The notes: generated from the sequence alone by a model not told the origin. A stretch of 34,752 nucleotides of DNA from Sinomonas mesophila (GCF_001999765.1 NZ_KV908329.1:1-34752); one strand, 5' to 3'. Shown: positions 21,135 to 29,348, counted from the first letter of the stretch. Made by a program: numbers and translations.

Positions 21135-22860
21135 AGCCCCGGTGAGACGTTGCGCTCGTCGCCGGCAACGGTCTCCGTTCCGCTCGGGCCAGGCAGCGCA
21201 ACTGGTCTTGGCGTCTCCCGAGCTCGGCGAAGCTGGAAGCAGCCTCCCGGAACAGGGCGTTGGCCTGATCATCGTGGCCCTCTGCGCGACGGAGGACCCC
21301 GCGCGCCTCCCAGAGCGCGACGTGCCACGGCCCGCCGGGCCACAAGCCGGCGAGTTGCTCGGCGGTGGCCAGCCGACGGCGGGCGGCGTCGAGCCTCCCT
21401 GCCAGGGCGTAGCCTGTCGCCGCGGCGACGTTGAAGCCCATCGAGCAGGGCGGACAGACACTCTTGCCGGCCAGGGCGGCGTCGGCTCGCTCGATGATGC
21501 GGACTGCCTGCACTGGAGAGGTGGCCGCCCCGACGAGCACGCAGTACAGGCGCACCACGAGGTGCGGCTCGAGCCACGTCGACGCGGCGGCACCCAGCGC
21601 GCGTGTCGCTTCCCGTGCGGCCGCCTCGGGTCGATCCTGGAGGAGATCAAGCTCAGCCAGTCGCTGTCGCGTGAGGATCTCCCCGGCCTTGGCCCCAGCG
21701 CGCAGGTGCAGCTCGAGCGCGGACTGGAGCCGGCTCCGCGCTTCGCCGAGCTCGCCGGAGAACAGTGCCGCCTCACCCAGCAGGAGGTCGGCCATGGCCT
21801 CACCATGCACAGAGCCAGCTCGCTCGGCGACGGTGCGCAGCCGCGCCGCCTGCTGCATGATGTCCCGGTGCCCCCCGGGCCCGCACAGGCAGTATTCGGC
21901 GAGGCACAGCTGCGCGTCGAGCACGTGGCCGGACCGCTGGGAGTCGTGGTGGGTGAACTCCACGAACTCGGCCTCGAACTGCTCGGGCCAGCGGTTCTGC
22001 ATGTTCGCCGCGATGCTGAGCACCGCGCTGGACTCGCCGATCTCTCGGTCCATGTTCGCGGCAAAGGCCAATTCGCGCGCATGCCGGGCATAGGACGTGG
22101 CCTCGGTGAGGTTGCCGCTGTTGAGCGCGATGAGCGCTCGCGCCAGCATCGACCGGACGCGATTCTCCGCGCGTCGGCCATCGTCCGCGATCGCCTCCTC
22201 GTAGACCGCGACCGTCTCCGCGCCCGGTCCTATCCCCAGATCGGCTCGCAGCACCCGGCAGAGCCGCTCGAATTGGCGGATCGCGCCCTGGCGGTCGCCT
22301 GCCTCGAGGGCCCGAACCATGATCGCGCGGTGTGCTTCTTCGTCGCTGGGCTCGGCGTCGAGTACGTCGTCCCATCGGCCCGCGGCCTTGAGCAGACGCA
22401 GGTACAGCGTCCGCAGCCGGTCGCGGGGTTCCTCAGCCCATGTGGCGAATCGGTCGGCAGGAAGAAGTTCGCCTCGGTACAGTGCGAGCGCCTCGTCCAC
22501 CCCCGTCGATGAGGCGAGGGCAGCGCGCCCGTCTGCCTCGAATCGGTCCGCGTCAATCGAGACCTCGGCGTCGGGGAGCAGCATGAGGAGCTCGCCGCGC
22601 GCCTGCACGGCATCCGAGGAGCCCAGGGCTGCGCGCACGAAATGGATCGCCTTGCGGAGGTTCGAGGCGGCGGCCTGCGCGTCGAGATCGGGCCACAGCA
22701 AGTCGGCCAGGGCGTCCCGATGCATGCGGCGCCCTTCTGCGAGGGCGAGGATCTTCACGAGCCCGGCAGCCTTGGTCCGCTTCCACGAGTCGTCGGGGAC
22801 CGTCCGGCCGTCGTACACGACGTGGAACGAGCCCAGCATGACGATGACACACGTCGCCAC
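21127..22860 (-). CDS. SARP/BTAD-family transcriptional activator
   Basis: Regulator of 577 residues in the AfsR/SARP group. Residues about 1-95 form an OmpR-like winged helix (LGSFHVVYDGRTVPDDSWKRTKAAGLVKILAL, LADLLWPDLDAQAAASNLRKAIHFVRAALG), residues 96-240 the bacterial transcriptional activator domain (DEALALYRGELLPADRFATWAEEPRDRLR, ending YEEAIADD), and the rest a TPR-like helical array rich in ALxLxxxAG pairs. There is no NB-ARC ATPase. The GTG start at 22860 has a close GAGG; ATG at 22839 is an alternative. Divergent from the ABM/peroxiredoxin operon, whose promoter has 11-bp-spaced direct repeats as SARPs bind, and convergent with the M64 operon. Likely activator of the divergent operon. 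Confidence 0.87.
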   Translation of the reverse strand: MATCVIVMLGSFHVVYDGRTVPDDSWKRTKAAGLVKILALAEGRRMHRDALADLLWPDLDAQAAASNLRKAIHFVRAALGSSDAVQARGELLMLLPDAEVSIDADRFEADGRAALASSTGVDEALALYRGELLPADRFATWAEEPRDRLRTLYLRLLKAAGRWDDVLDAEPSDEEAHRAIMVRALEAGDRQGAIRQFERLCRVLRADLGIGPGAETVAVYEEAIADDGRRAENRVRSMLARALIALNSGNLTEATSYARHARELAFAANMDREIGESSAVLSIAANMQNRWPEQFEAEFVEFTHHDSQRSGHVLDAQLCLAEYCLCGPGGHRDIMQQAARLRTVAERAGSVHGEAMADLLLGEAALFSGELGEARSRLQSALELHLRAGAKAGEILTRQRLAELDLLQDRPEAAAREATRALGAAASTWLEPHLVVRLYCVLVGAATSPVQAVRIIERADAALAGKSVCPPCSMGFNVAAATGYALAGRLDAARRRLATAEQLAGLWPGGPWHVALWEARGVLRRAEGHDDQANALFREAASSFAELGRRQDQLRCLARAERRPLPATSATSHRGFR

Positions 22861-22874
22861 GCCTCGAGATTAAG

Positions 22875-22909
22875 CAGGGAACGGTCAGGGAACAAGGTCT
22901 CCCTACCCT
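22875..22909 (+). promoter_or_regulatory. SARP-type direct repeats and -10 box
   Basis: CAGGGAAC occurs at 22875-22882 and again at 22886-22893, an exact 11-bp pitch, followed after 10 bp by a -10-like TACCCT (22904-22909). SARP activators bind direct repeats at 11-bp spacing in place of a -35 box, about 8 bp upstream of the -10, so this fits activation of the operon starting at 22949 by the divergent SARP. Confidence 0.6.
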
Positions 22910-22948
22910 CGGAAATGCAGGAGACAACTTGAGGAGGTGAAACTTCAG

Positions 22949-23251
22949 ATGCCAGACGCGTATGCCTCGGGACGGTGGCATGTGCTGCCGGGCCGGGAAG
23001 ACGAGTTCCAAGTGAAGTGGAGGGAGTTCTTGGAGTGGACGCATCAGTTCCATCCGGCGATGGTCGAGGCGAGCCTGCTCCAGTCAGTCGCGACGCCCAG
23101 CGAATTCCTGTCGTTCTCGGAGTGGAAGGACACCGACGCACGAGAGCAGTGGAAGAACGACCCTGGGTTCGCTGTGAAGTTGTCGGCGTGCCGTGAGCTC
23201 TGCGAACGCATGTCCGGCAGCGACTACGAACGCGTAGTACACGTCCCGTAA
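22949..23251 (+). CDS. Antibiotic biosynthesis monooxygenase (ABM) domain protein
   Basis: Small ferredoxin-like alpha/beta-barrel protein of 100 residues (ABM/Dabb-like fold). SGRWHVLPGREDEFQVKWREFLEWT, then ASLLQSVATPSEFLSFSEWKD and EQWKNDPGFAVKLSACRELCE, follow the usual strand-helix-strand layout with Trp and His lining the cleft. Members are cofactor-free monooxygenases or stress proteins acting on quinones and polyketides; with a peroxiredoxin next to it, an oxidative or electrophile-stress role is plausible. The ATG at 22949 has a strong GAGGAGG 9-11 nt upstream, so the in-frame GTG at 22937 that touches this sequence was rejected. The peroxiredoxin start follows its stop codon by 18 bp. 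Confidence 0.85.
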   Translation: MPDAYASGRWHVLPGREDEFQVKWREFLEWTHQFHPAMVEASLLQSVATPSEFLSFSEWKDTDAREQWKNDPGFAVKLSACRELCERMSGSDYERVVHVP

Positions 23252-23269
23252 ATGCTCAAGGAGGAAACG

Positions 23270-23926
<657 letters not shown>

Positions 23927-23946
23927 TCGCGGACTGGATCAGGCGC

Positions 23947-24025
23947 GCGCAGGGCCTCGGCAATGCCGAGGCCCTGCGCATCTGGGCGGTGCCGAGGCCC
24001 TGCGCATCTGGGCGGTGCCGAGGCC
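23947..24025 (+). repeat. Terminator hairpin with duplicated 3' arm
   Basis: GCGCAGGGCCTCGGC (23947-23961) and its exact complement (23965-23979) form a 15-bp stem with a 3-nt loop, 20 bp after the peroxiredoxin stop. The right arm belongs to a 26-bp unit (23965-23990) repeated perfectly at 23991-24016, with a third partial copy (GCCGAGGCC, 24017-24025). The left arm can therefore pair with either of two right arms. Confidence 0.75.
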
Positions 24026-24030
24026 AGCCC

Positions 24031-24180
24031 TCACGCCGGGCGGGCCCTGAGGTATTCGCGCAGCCCCGGAATCGCGAAGTCCACTCTGCCGTAGCCAGCC
24101 TGCTCGATGAGGCCCGCCTCGATCAGGCGAGCGCGGTAGTTGCTGACGGTGTTCAGCCTCGAAGGGCTGCCGATAATCCA
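24031..24180 (-). pseudogene. C-terminal remnant of an AAA-type ATP-binding protein
   Basis: The minus strand encodes a fragment with NTVSNYRARLIEAGLIEQ followed by AGYGRVDFAIPGLREYLRA and a stop at 24031-24033. This is the pattern of the C-terminal winged helix of Cdc6/Orc-like AAA ATPases found beside bacterial toxin and defence genes (SxVSxYRARLIxKGLI, GRVxFxxPxxxxYL). Upstream of it nothing of the ATPase domain is found and the DNA is shared with the start of an unrelated plus-strand reading frame, so only the tail survives. Assignment is from memory of the family pattern. Confidence 0.5.
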
Positions 24181-24219
24181 GCCGTGCGGCGGGCAAGCGG
24201 AGGCGTCAGAATCCTGCTT

Positions 24220-24771
24220 GTGGCGATCAAGATTTTCGTTCGAGTCGGGGAACTGCACTTCCGGATCTTCAGGATCGACCGGGCACGGGGAGGCCACCTG
24301 ATCCACGGGGAGCTCACCCCCTTCCAGCTTTGGCTACCTTGGCCCGGGTTGACGGAAGTCCACTTCAGCTACCCAGAGGACGGCAACTTCCACTACACCT
24401 ACAAGTTCGGAGCAGAAGGGACCGTGCGGGGGTATTGGAACGAAACCGTAATTCACTCCTACGGTCCTGAAGGGGATCGCACCTTGGTACCGCGTACCGA
24501 CGACAACTGGATGCTTTTCAACCACATGGCCCCGGTCTACAAGGCCCCGGCGCTCAGGGATTACGCCGAGGGACCTGAGTTCTTCCCCTTTCCGGGGGGA
24601 AGTTTCAACACCGATCCGGAAGTTCCGTATTACACCAGAGAGAACGCTTCGTCGTCGAGACCCAACAGCCGGAGGGATATTGAGGTGGAGGCGGGCAGCG
24701 GCATGGTCTCCATCAATGCCTTCTTCGTAGGCAAGGGCCACGCGTTTAACAGTGGCCCCACATCCACGTGA
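24220..24771 (+). CDS. Orphan hypothetical protein
   Basis: Reading frame of 183 residues from a GTG at 24220 (IKIFVRVGELHFRIFRIDR) to TGA at 24771; a GGAGG lies about 17 nt upstream, too far for an ideal start, so the beginning is uncertain and the frame is open further upstream. Composition is protein-like: many aromatic residues (FHYTYKFGAEGTVRGYWNE, DDNWMLFNHM, FFPFPGGSFNTDP), few of the Arg/Ala/Pro strings that mark shadow frames here, and lower GC than the flanking housekeeping genes. No membrane segment or signal peptide. No family recognised. It sits in the island next to gene remnants, and its 5' end overlaps nothing intact. Confidence 0.5.
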   Translation: MAIKIFVRVGELHFRIFRIDRARGGHLIHGELTPFQLWLPWPGLTEVHFSYPEDGNFHYTYKFGAEGTVRGYWNETVIHSYGPEGDRTLVPRTDDNWMLFNHMAPVYKAPALRDYAEGPEFFPFPGGSFNTDPEVPYYTRENASSSRPNSRRDIEVEAGSGMVSINAFFVGKGHAFNSGPTST

Positions 24772-24821
24772 TGGTTCTGTCTTAGAGCGGCGAGGGCCCG
24801 TCCCGGGTTTCAGAGGCCGCA

Positions 24822-24867
24822 CAGCACGGCGAGGCCCCGGGTACTGGCGGCCCCGGGGCCCGTGCTG
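24822..24867. terminator. Two-part hairpin after the orphan gene
   Basis: Outer stem CAGCACG/CGTGCTG (24822-24828, 24861-24867) and inner stem GGCCCCGGG/CCCGGGGCC (24833-24841, 24852-24860). It follows the orphan gene by about 50 bp and probably terminates it. From 24868 to 25000 I see nothing else. Confidence 0.55.
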
Positions 24868-25000
24868 CCAGCGCAGCGGGGTGGCAAATCCCTCCTAAGG
24901 ACATGAGCAGAGCTTGTCACGCGCCGCCAATGTCCCGCAGGAGCTGTTCGCTACAGGGTGAGTCGCAACCCGCCCGACGAGCATGCGGCAGCACAGCTAC

Positions 25001-25050
25001 CCTGTGTAAGCCTGTGTAAGCCTGTGTACCTTGTGAATCTTGTGTATCTT
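25001..25050. repeat. Short tandem repeats of 9-10 bp
   Basis: CCTGTGTAAG occurs twice in tandem (25001-25010, 25011-25020), then CCTGTGTACC, then two looser TTGTG-containing copies to about 25050. On the other strand they read as a row of TACACA boxes at 9-10 bp pitch, one helical turn, as in protein-binding iterons. Confidence 0.6.
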
Positions 25051-25101
25051 CGCTGGACAACAAGGAGGTCCAGCGCGCACCTGCGGAGGCTGCAGCCCAC
25101 T

Positions 25102-25139
25102 ACGCCGGGCCCGCACCTTTCTCGGCGCGGGCCCGGCGT
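25102..25139. terminator. 13-bp inverted repeat
   Basis: ACGCCGGGCCCGC (25102-25114) and its exact complement (25127-25139) with a 12-nt loop. Likely the former terminator of the transporter fragment read on the minus strand. Confidence 0.6.
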
Positions 25140-25189
25140 GCACTGCGGTCGCGTCGCTCGTGGCGGCCGCCGGCTCGGGCGAGCCGACG

Positions 25190-25386
25190 GACGACGGCGC
25201 CGCCTCTCCGTCGTGCGCGGCCTCGCCGCCCGCCTGGGCGAGGGTCATGCCGCGGGTCTCCTCGGCGAGGAAGAGGCACAGGAGGAAGCCGGCGAATTTG
25301 ACGGCTGCGGCGACGAGCATCGTCGGGCCGATGCCCCAGCCCGCGAGGGAGATCACCCTGTAGGCGATGTCCACCAACGACTCCAT
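25190..25386 (-). pseudogene. C-terminal fragment of a membrane transporter
   Basis: Starting at ATG 25386 the minus strand gives ESLVDIAYRVISLAGWGIGP, then a membrane helix and the tail FLLCLFLAEETRGMTLAQAG, which resembles the last helix and tail of MFS sugar or organic-acid transporters (E-ETRG-x-L). The frame is open to 24997 but runs through a terminator-like hairpin and the tandem repeats, where it loses protein character. At most the last one or two helices remain. It could instead be a short membrane protein of its own. Confidence 0.4.
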
Positions 25387-25559
25387 GTCCCGGCCGCCCC
25401 TTCCTCGCCTCGTGTCGGCTGTCTCACACTACAGGGCTGGGGGTGGCGGACTACGGCGAGGTGGTCCTCCGTCGCCTGCGACAGCTGGTAATGGTTTGGC
25501 GGCCCTTCGGATCTAAGCATGGTTGAGGGTGCCGGCGTGGCGTTGCGGCGCTGAGAGAG

Positions 25560-25612
25560 GTCGAGGTCTTCAGGATAGGTAGCGACCAAGCAACCCAACC
25601 GAAGACCTCGAC
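25560..25612 (+). promoter_or_regulatory. Hairpin ending at the transposase start codon
   Basis: GTCGAGGTCTTC (25560-25571) and its exact complement (25601-25612) end directly before the ATG at 25613. In a transcript reading in from outside, the stem would occlude the ribosome-binding region, as described for several IS elements that limit read-in expression. Confidence 0.5.
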
Positions 25613-26944
25613 ATGGACCACTGTACTTGTGGGCCCGGAGCGCGGTGGTGCGCCCGGGCCGATGCCCTGTTCCATTTCCCCGGCCTGCACGTGCTCGAGG
25701 TCAGCTTCGACGATGCCGACGGGCGTCTGTGCGTGACGGTCGAGACCGACGCGGACATCGGCGGGTGTCCCGGATGCGGATGCGTGGCCCGTCGGGCACG
25801 GCCGCCGGGTCCACACTGTCGCGGACACGCCCTGCTTCGGTACCCCGGTGCGGGTTCGCTGGCTCAAGAGGATCTGGCGCTGCCCGGAGCCAGCGTGCCC
25901 GAAGAAGACGTTCTCCGAGGCCCACCCGTTCGCCGCCCCGCGAGCGAAGCTCAGCGCGCGGGCGGTCTGCTGGGCCACGGACGCGCTCGAGCGCGACGAC
26001 ACGTCCGTGTCGGCCCTGGCCCGGGCACCTCGGGGTGGACTGGGGCACCGTCTGGGACCCGGTCGCGGCCGAGGCCCAGCGCCGCCTCGCCGATCCAGGA
26101 CGGCTCGCCGGCATCGACGCGCTGGGTGTGGACGAGCATCTCTGGTCCCACACCGGCCCGCCCGGATCCGGCATGGTCACCGGCATCGTGGACCACACCC
26201 TCGGCGCTGACGGGAAGCCCAGGGCCAGGCTGCTGGACCTGGTCGAAGGGCGGTCCGGGCCGGTCTACCGGGACTGGCTCAAGGACAGGGGCGAGGCCTT
26301 CCGGACAGGGGTCAAGGTCGCGGCGCTGGACCCCTTCCAGGGCTACAAGAACGCCATCGACGACCAGCTCGAAGACGCCGTTGCGGTGCTCGATGCCTTC
26401 CACGTAGTGAAGCTCGGCACCGCCGCCGTGGACGAGGTCCGCCGGCGCGTCCAGCAGGCCACCCTCGGCCACCGCGGCCACAAAGGGCGACCCGCTCTAC
26501 GGGATCCAGCGCACCCTGCGCTGCGGGGCCGAGCGGCTCACCGAGAAGCAGAAGGCCCGTCTGGCCAGGGCATTCGACGCCCACAGCGAGCACTTCGAGG
26601 TCGAGCTCGCCTGGACCTGCGCCCAGCAGCTCCGCTCCGTCTACACCGCCACCGACCCCGCCGTCGGCAGGGCGATCGCCGAGCAGGTCCTCAAGGCCTT
26701 CCCGTCCTGCCCGATCCCGGAGATCGCCCGGCTCGGGAAGACCCTGCGGCGATGGCGGCAAGCGTTCCTGGCCTACTTCGACACCAAGGGCGCCTCCAAC
26801 GGGCCCACCGAGGCCGTCAACGGGGTCATCGAAACCACCCGCCGCATCGCCCGCGGATTCCGCAACTTCGCCAACTACAGACTCAGATGCCTGCTCTCAG
26901 CCGGCGGCCACCGACCATGGAGGAAAAACCCGAACCATGCTTAG
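25613..26944 (+). pseudogene. ISL3-family transposase, three frameshifts
   Basis: Transposase of about 440 residues when repaired. The N-terminal zinc finger (CPGCGCVA ... RIWRCPEPAC) and helix-turn-helix (ALARHLGVDWGTVW) precede the DDE domain: IDALGVDEHLW, VAALDPFQGYKNAI, VLDAFHVVKLG, and the C-terminal GASNGPTEAVNGVIETTRRIARGFRNF with the Glu. The frame breaks at 25788-25790 (CCC where CC is expected), 26023-26025 (GGG for GG) and 26485-26487 (GGG for GG), all single-base gains in G/C triplets, and ends in the original frame at TAG 26942-26944. As read it is inactive; equal lesions in short runs also fit sequencing error. Confidence 0.85.
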
Positions 26945-27027
26945 ATCCGAAGAGCCGGTTTGGCCGGGCTCTAGAGGGCATCAGGAGGCGGATGCGCCGA
27001 CATGGGCAACCACGCTGAACTCGTAGG

Positions 27028-27369
27028 TCAAGCCCTTCGACCATCCTGGCCAAAAGACTGCAAGTAGGGAAGGACCGCCGCGCGCTTCAAGACAACATCA
27101 CGCAAAGCACTCTGAGTATTGCTCCTCGGCTTATACCCATCGATTGAGGGGTAGCCTGCTTCCTTCAGCACGTGGCTGATATTGCAGAATTTGTAATCTA
27201 CAGATTGCCTTGACCTGCCCGTTTTGGCCTGGATCTCCCGGTTATAGCCCGCCTTGACGTAATTTGCCGATGACAGTTCGTATTCAAGCATTTCGAAATA
27301 GATGTCAACAATGACCCGGATTTCACCAAGTGTCCAGGGTGCGTTGCGCCCAGATGCGGTATCAGGCAT
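27028..27369 (-). CDS. DUF262-associated small protein (DUF3883/HNH N-terminal-like)
   Basis: Protein of 113 residues starting 13 bp after the DUF262 gene, so in the same transcription unit. The sequence WTLGEIRVIVDIYFEMLEYELSSANYVKAGYNREI, then GRSRQSVDYKFCNISHVLKEAGYP and IDGYKPRSNTQSAL, matches a helical module that I know as the N-terminal part of HNH or DUF3883-type proteins (pattern GRSxGSVExKxxNISAVLxxxGxPxIxGYKPxxNxQ). Here it stands alone without a nuclease domain; the C-terminus ends LQSFGQDGRRA. It could be a DNA-binding or sensor subunit of the DUF262 effector, or the N-terminal half of a once longer protein. GC is clearly below the chromosomal average. Function unknown. Confidence 0.75.
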   Translation of the reverse strand: MPDTASGRNAPWTLGEIRVIVDIYFEMLEYELSSANYVKAGYNREIQAKTGRSRQSVDYKFCNISHVLKEAGYPSIDGYKPRSNTQSALRDVVLKRAAVLPYLQSFGQDGRRA

Positions 27370-27382
27370 CGCTCAGGCCTCA

Positions 27383-29191
27383 TCATCCATCGAGCCGAGG
27401 AACGGAAGCCTCAGTCAATGAGCTGTAGAATGGCCACCTCGCGAGAGCCCATCCACTCAATTCGGCAGCACGTGCTGCAAGAACCTCCGGCGTCCAGTCC
27501 ACATTTTTGAAGTAGATGTTTTTCGTTGTTGAAAACACCGTCTCGGCCTGAAGCAATTCTCTGGCCTCACCCCAGCTTCGATCTTGCTTGGAAGAATTGG
27601 CGGGCCCGGAGAGGGGAACCAAATTTGCCCATGTATTGACCCACTGCGCGTGCTGCTCGGGAGAGAATTTGTCGGCCCAGTGCTGGTTGTATTTCTGTGG
27701 CATTACATGATCAATGGTCATGGCAGGCAGCATCTTCATCACATCGATCTTCGACTGGTCATGCTCGTATTCTGCCAATATGAACGGGGCGACTCTTCGG
27801 CCGTATAGCGACCCGGACACGACAGCCGCCGAAAATTGCTCATCGGAGGGATAGACAACAGTCTTGCTCACGATAGACTGCCGGACGCCTAGCGGACTCC
27901 ACCCCGCATCGCTCCAAAGTTTCTTGAAGATTGCGTGGAGTCCAGTTGGTTCGATTCCCAGGAGCGCACGCCGCACGAGAAATGCTTCAATGATGTCGAG
28001 GCATGCCACGGCGTCTTCCACTGGGGCATCGCCTCCCAACGTGGCCGTCAGTAGCTGCATGGCATAGGGATACAGGGTTGAAGGACGATTCAGCCCATTG
28101 AGTCGAAGTATGCCCGCGTGCAAGTCCTTGTCGAACGCCGTGACATTCCCTGAGTCGATGGCGTTGTATGCCGCCTGGTGGCGCGACAGGTCACCCATGA
28201 TCTCCTTGAGCTCCTGCTTCGCGGTGAACTCCCCGTCAGACGTGATATCACGCCAGTGCTTTACCAGCCGTTTGAACGTCGTAGCTTTGGTGATCGTCGA
28301 GTCGACGGTCAGGGCGAAGGGAAAGAAATAGCTCTCTCGTGATGCGGCGTTCGGGAAGTTCTCCTCAAAAGATTGCCACTCCGAGGCGTACAGCTGGAGC
28401 GCCATCGATGCGTCATCCTTCAGACGCTTGAGAACTTCATTTCGCACTAGGTCGATGAGGCCCAGACGCATACCCTCCTTATTGAGACGGTCGAAAACCT
28501 CATTCGCATCATGAAAGTCTCCGAGACGGATCTCAACGAATTCGAGTTGGTCGAGTAGCACGTCTCTAAGGTGAGCTATCCTCTCAACCACATCTGAGCC
28601 CTCGAGGGGTTGCCCGAGTTCATCGAGGAGCGTACGCTCTTCGATCTTTCTTCGAACGAGGGAGAAAGACTTTGTCATATTGCCTTCTGCATCGCCAGCC
28701 TGGGCCGTAAGGTCCAGGACAACGTCGTACTCCGCCAAGGCAATTTGCATTATGGAATTGAACTGATGAGTATCTCGAAGCGTTGGGCGGAGCCTCGGGC
28801 GGTAGCGAGTGTCACTCTTTGTACTGACGAGGTAATCGCTGTATAGATCGTTGGCGATAACGCGTCCCTCATCGCCCCATTTCCGGGCGATGCTTGCAAG
28901 GGCCACCACCGTGAGGTACATCGTAGTCAGACGCTGTTGCCCGTCTATGACCCAGTATTGGCCAGCCTTGCTGGCTGTCTGCCCCTGCTCATCATCGAAG
29001 ACCAGGGCCCCCAGGAACCTACTTTGGTACTGACCATCAAGGACGGTGTCGATGTCATCCCACAGCTGATTGATCTGCTGCTGGCCCCACACATAACTGC
29101 GCTGGAATAGCGGGCAGTAGAGCTGCACCTGGTCTCCGAGCCGCTGTCCAAGTCTGATTGGCTCCGCCTGAAGTCCGTTCGTGTTCGCCAC
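27383..29191 (-). CDS. DUF262/DUF1524 protein, GmrSD/SspE-like restriction effector
   Basis: Single-chain protein of 602 residues with an N-terminal DUF262 (ParB-like NTPase) domain and C-terminal DUF1524 (HNH nuclease) domain, the design of type IV restriction enzyme GmrSD, BrxU and SspE. In DUF262, QRSYVWGQQQINQLWDDI (30-47) and IDGQQRLTT (82-90, the DGQQR nucleotide motif) are intact, followed by FDRLNKEGMRLGLIDLVRNEVLKRL. In DUF1524, TIDHVMPQ gives Asp 494 and His 495, and NLVPLSGPANSSKQDRSW gives Asn 523 and Asn 532. The GTG start at 29191 has GGGGG 6-10 nt upstream. Such proteins cut phage DNA carrying modified bases or sense host phosphorothioate marks; no modification genes are in the window. 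Lower GC suggests acquisition by transfer. Confidence 0.9.
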   Translation of the reverse strand: MANTNGLQAEPIRLGQRLGDQVQLYCPLFQRSYVWGQQQINQLWDDIDTVLDGQYQSRFLGALVFDDEQGQTASKAGQYWVIDGQQRLTTMYLTVVALASIARKWGDEGRVIANDLYSDYLVSTKSDTRYRPRLRPTLRDTHQFNSIMQIALAEYDVVLDLTAQAGDAEGNMTKSFSLVRRKIEERTLLDELGQPLEGSDVVERIAHLRDVLLDQLEFVEIRLGDFHDANEVFDRLNKEGMRLGLIDLVRNEVLKRLKDDASMALQLYASEWQSFEENFPNAASRESYFFPFALTVDSTITKATTFKRLVKHWRDITSDGEFTAKQELKEIMGDLSRHQAAYNAIDSGNVTAFDKDLHAGILRLNGLNRPSTLYPYAMQLLTATLGGDAPVEDAVACLDIIEAFLVRRALLGIEPTGLHAIFKKLWSDAGWSPLGVRQSIVSKTVVYPSDEQFSAAVVSGSLYGRRVAPFILAEYEHDQSKIDVMKMLPAMTIDHVMPQKYNQHWADKFSPEQHAQWVNTWANLVPLSGPANSSKQDRSWGEARELLQAETVFSTTKNIYFKNVDWTPEVLAARAAELSGWALARWPFYSSLTEASVPRLDG

Positions 29192-29348
29192 ACTTACCCC
29201 CCGAGTCCATCCAGATCGATATTTCTTGGCCAGGGTACCTCAGGGCCGATCCAACGAAGCCGAGCGTTGAAGCCAGCATGTGCCGAGGCCCATTAGGCGA
29301 TAGCAGACGGGTTCAAGCAGAAGACGGCGCACAACCATCAGCCCGAAG

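Larger units (their letters stand above)
25501..26956 (+). mobile_element. ISL3-family insertion sequence
   Basis: A 1,456-bp element bounded by inverted repeats of about 24 bp: GGCCCTTCGGATCTAAGCAT at 25501 and its counterpart ending CCGAAGAGCC at 26956, with one mismatch (the third C of GGCCC against T). Both ends are flanked by the same 8 bp, GGTTTGGC (25493-25500 and 26957-26964), the target-site duplication length typical of ISL3. It carries one transposase gene, now frameshifted. The clean duplication means simple insertion with no later deletion at either end. Confidence 0.93.

Noticed and set aside
19869-22181. Minus-strand frame of 770 codons over the M64 and SARP genes
   Set aside because: Out-of-frame translation of the SARP gene merged with the antisense of the propeller repeats.
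25001-25050. Tandem repeats as a CRISPR array
   Set aside because: Units are 9-10 bp without spacers and no cas gene is present.
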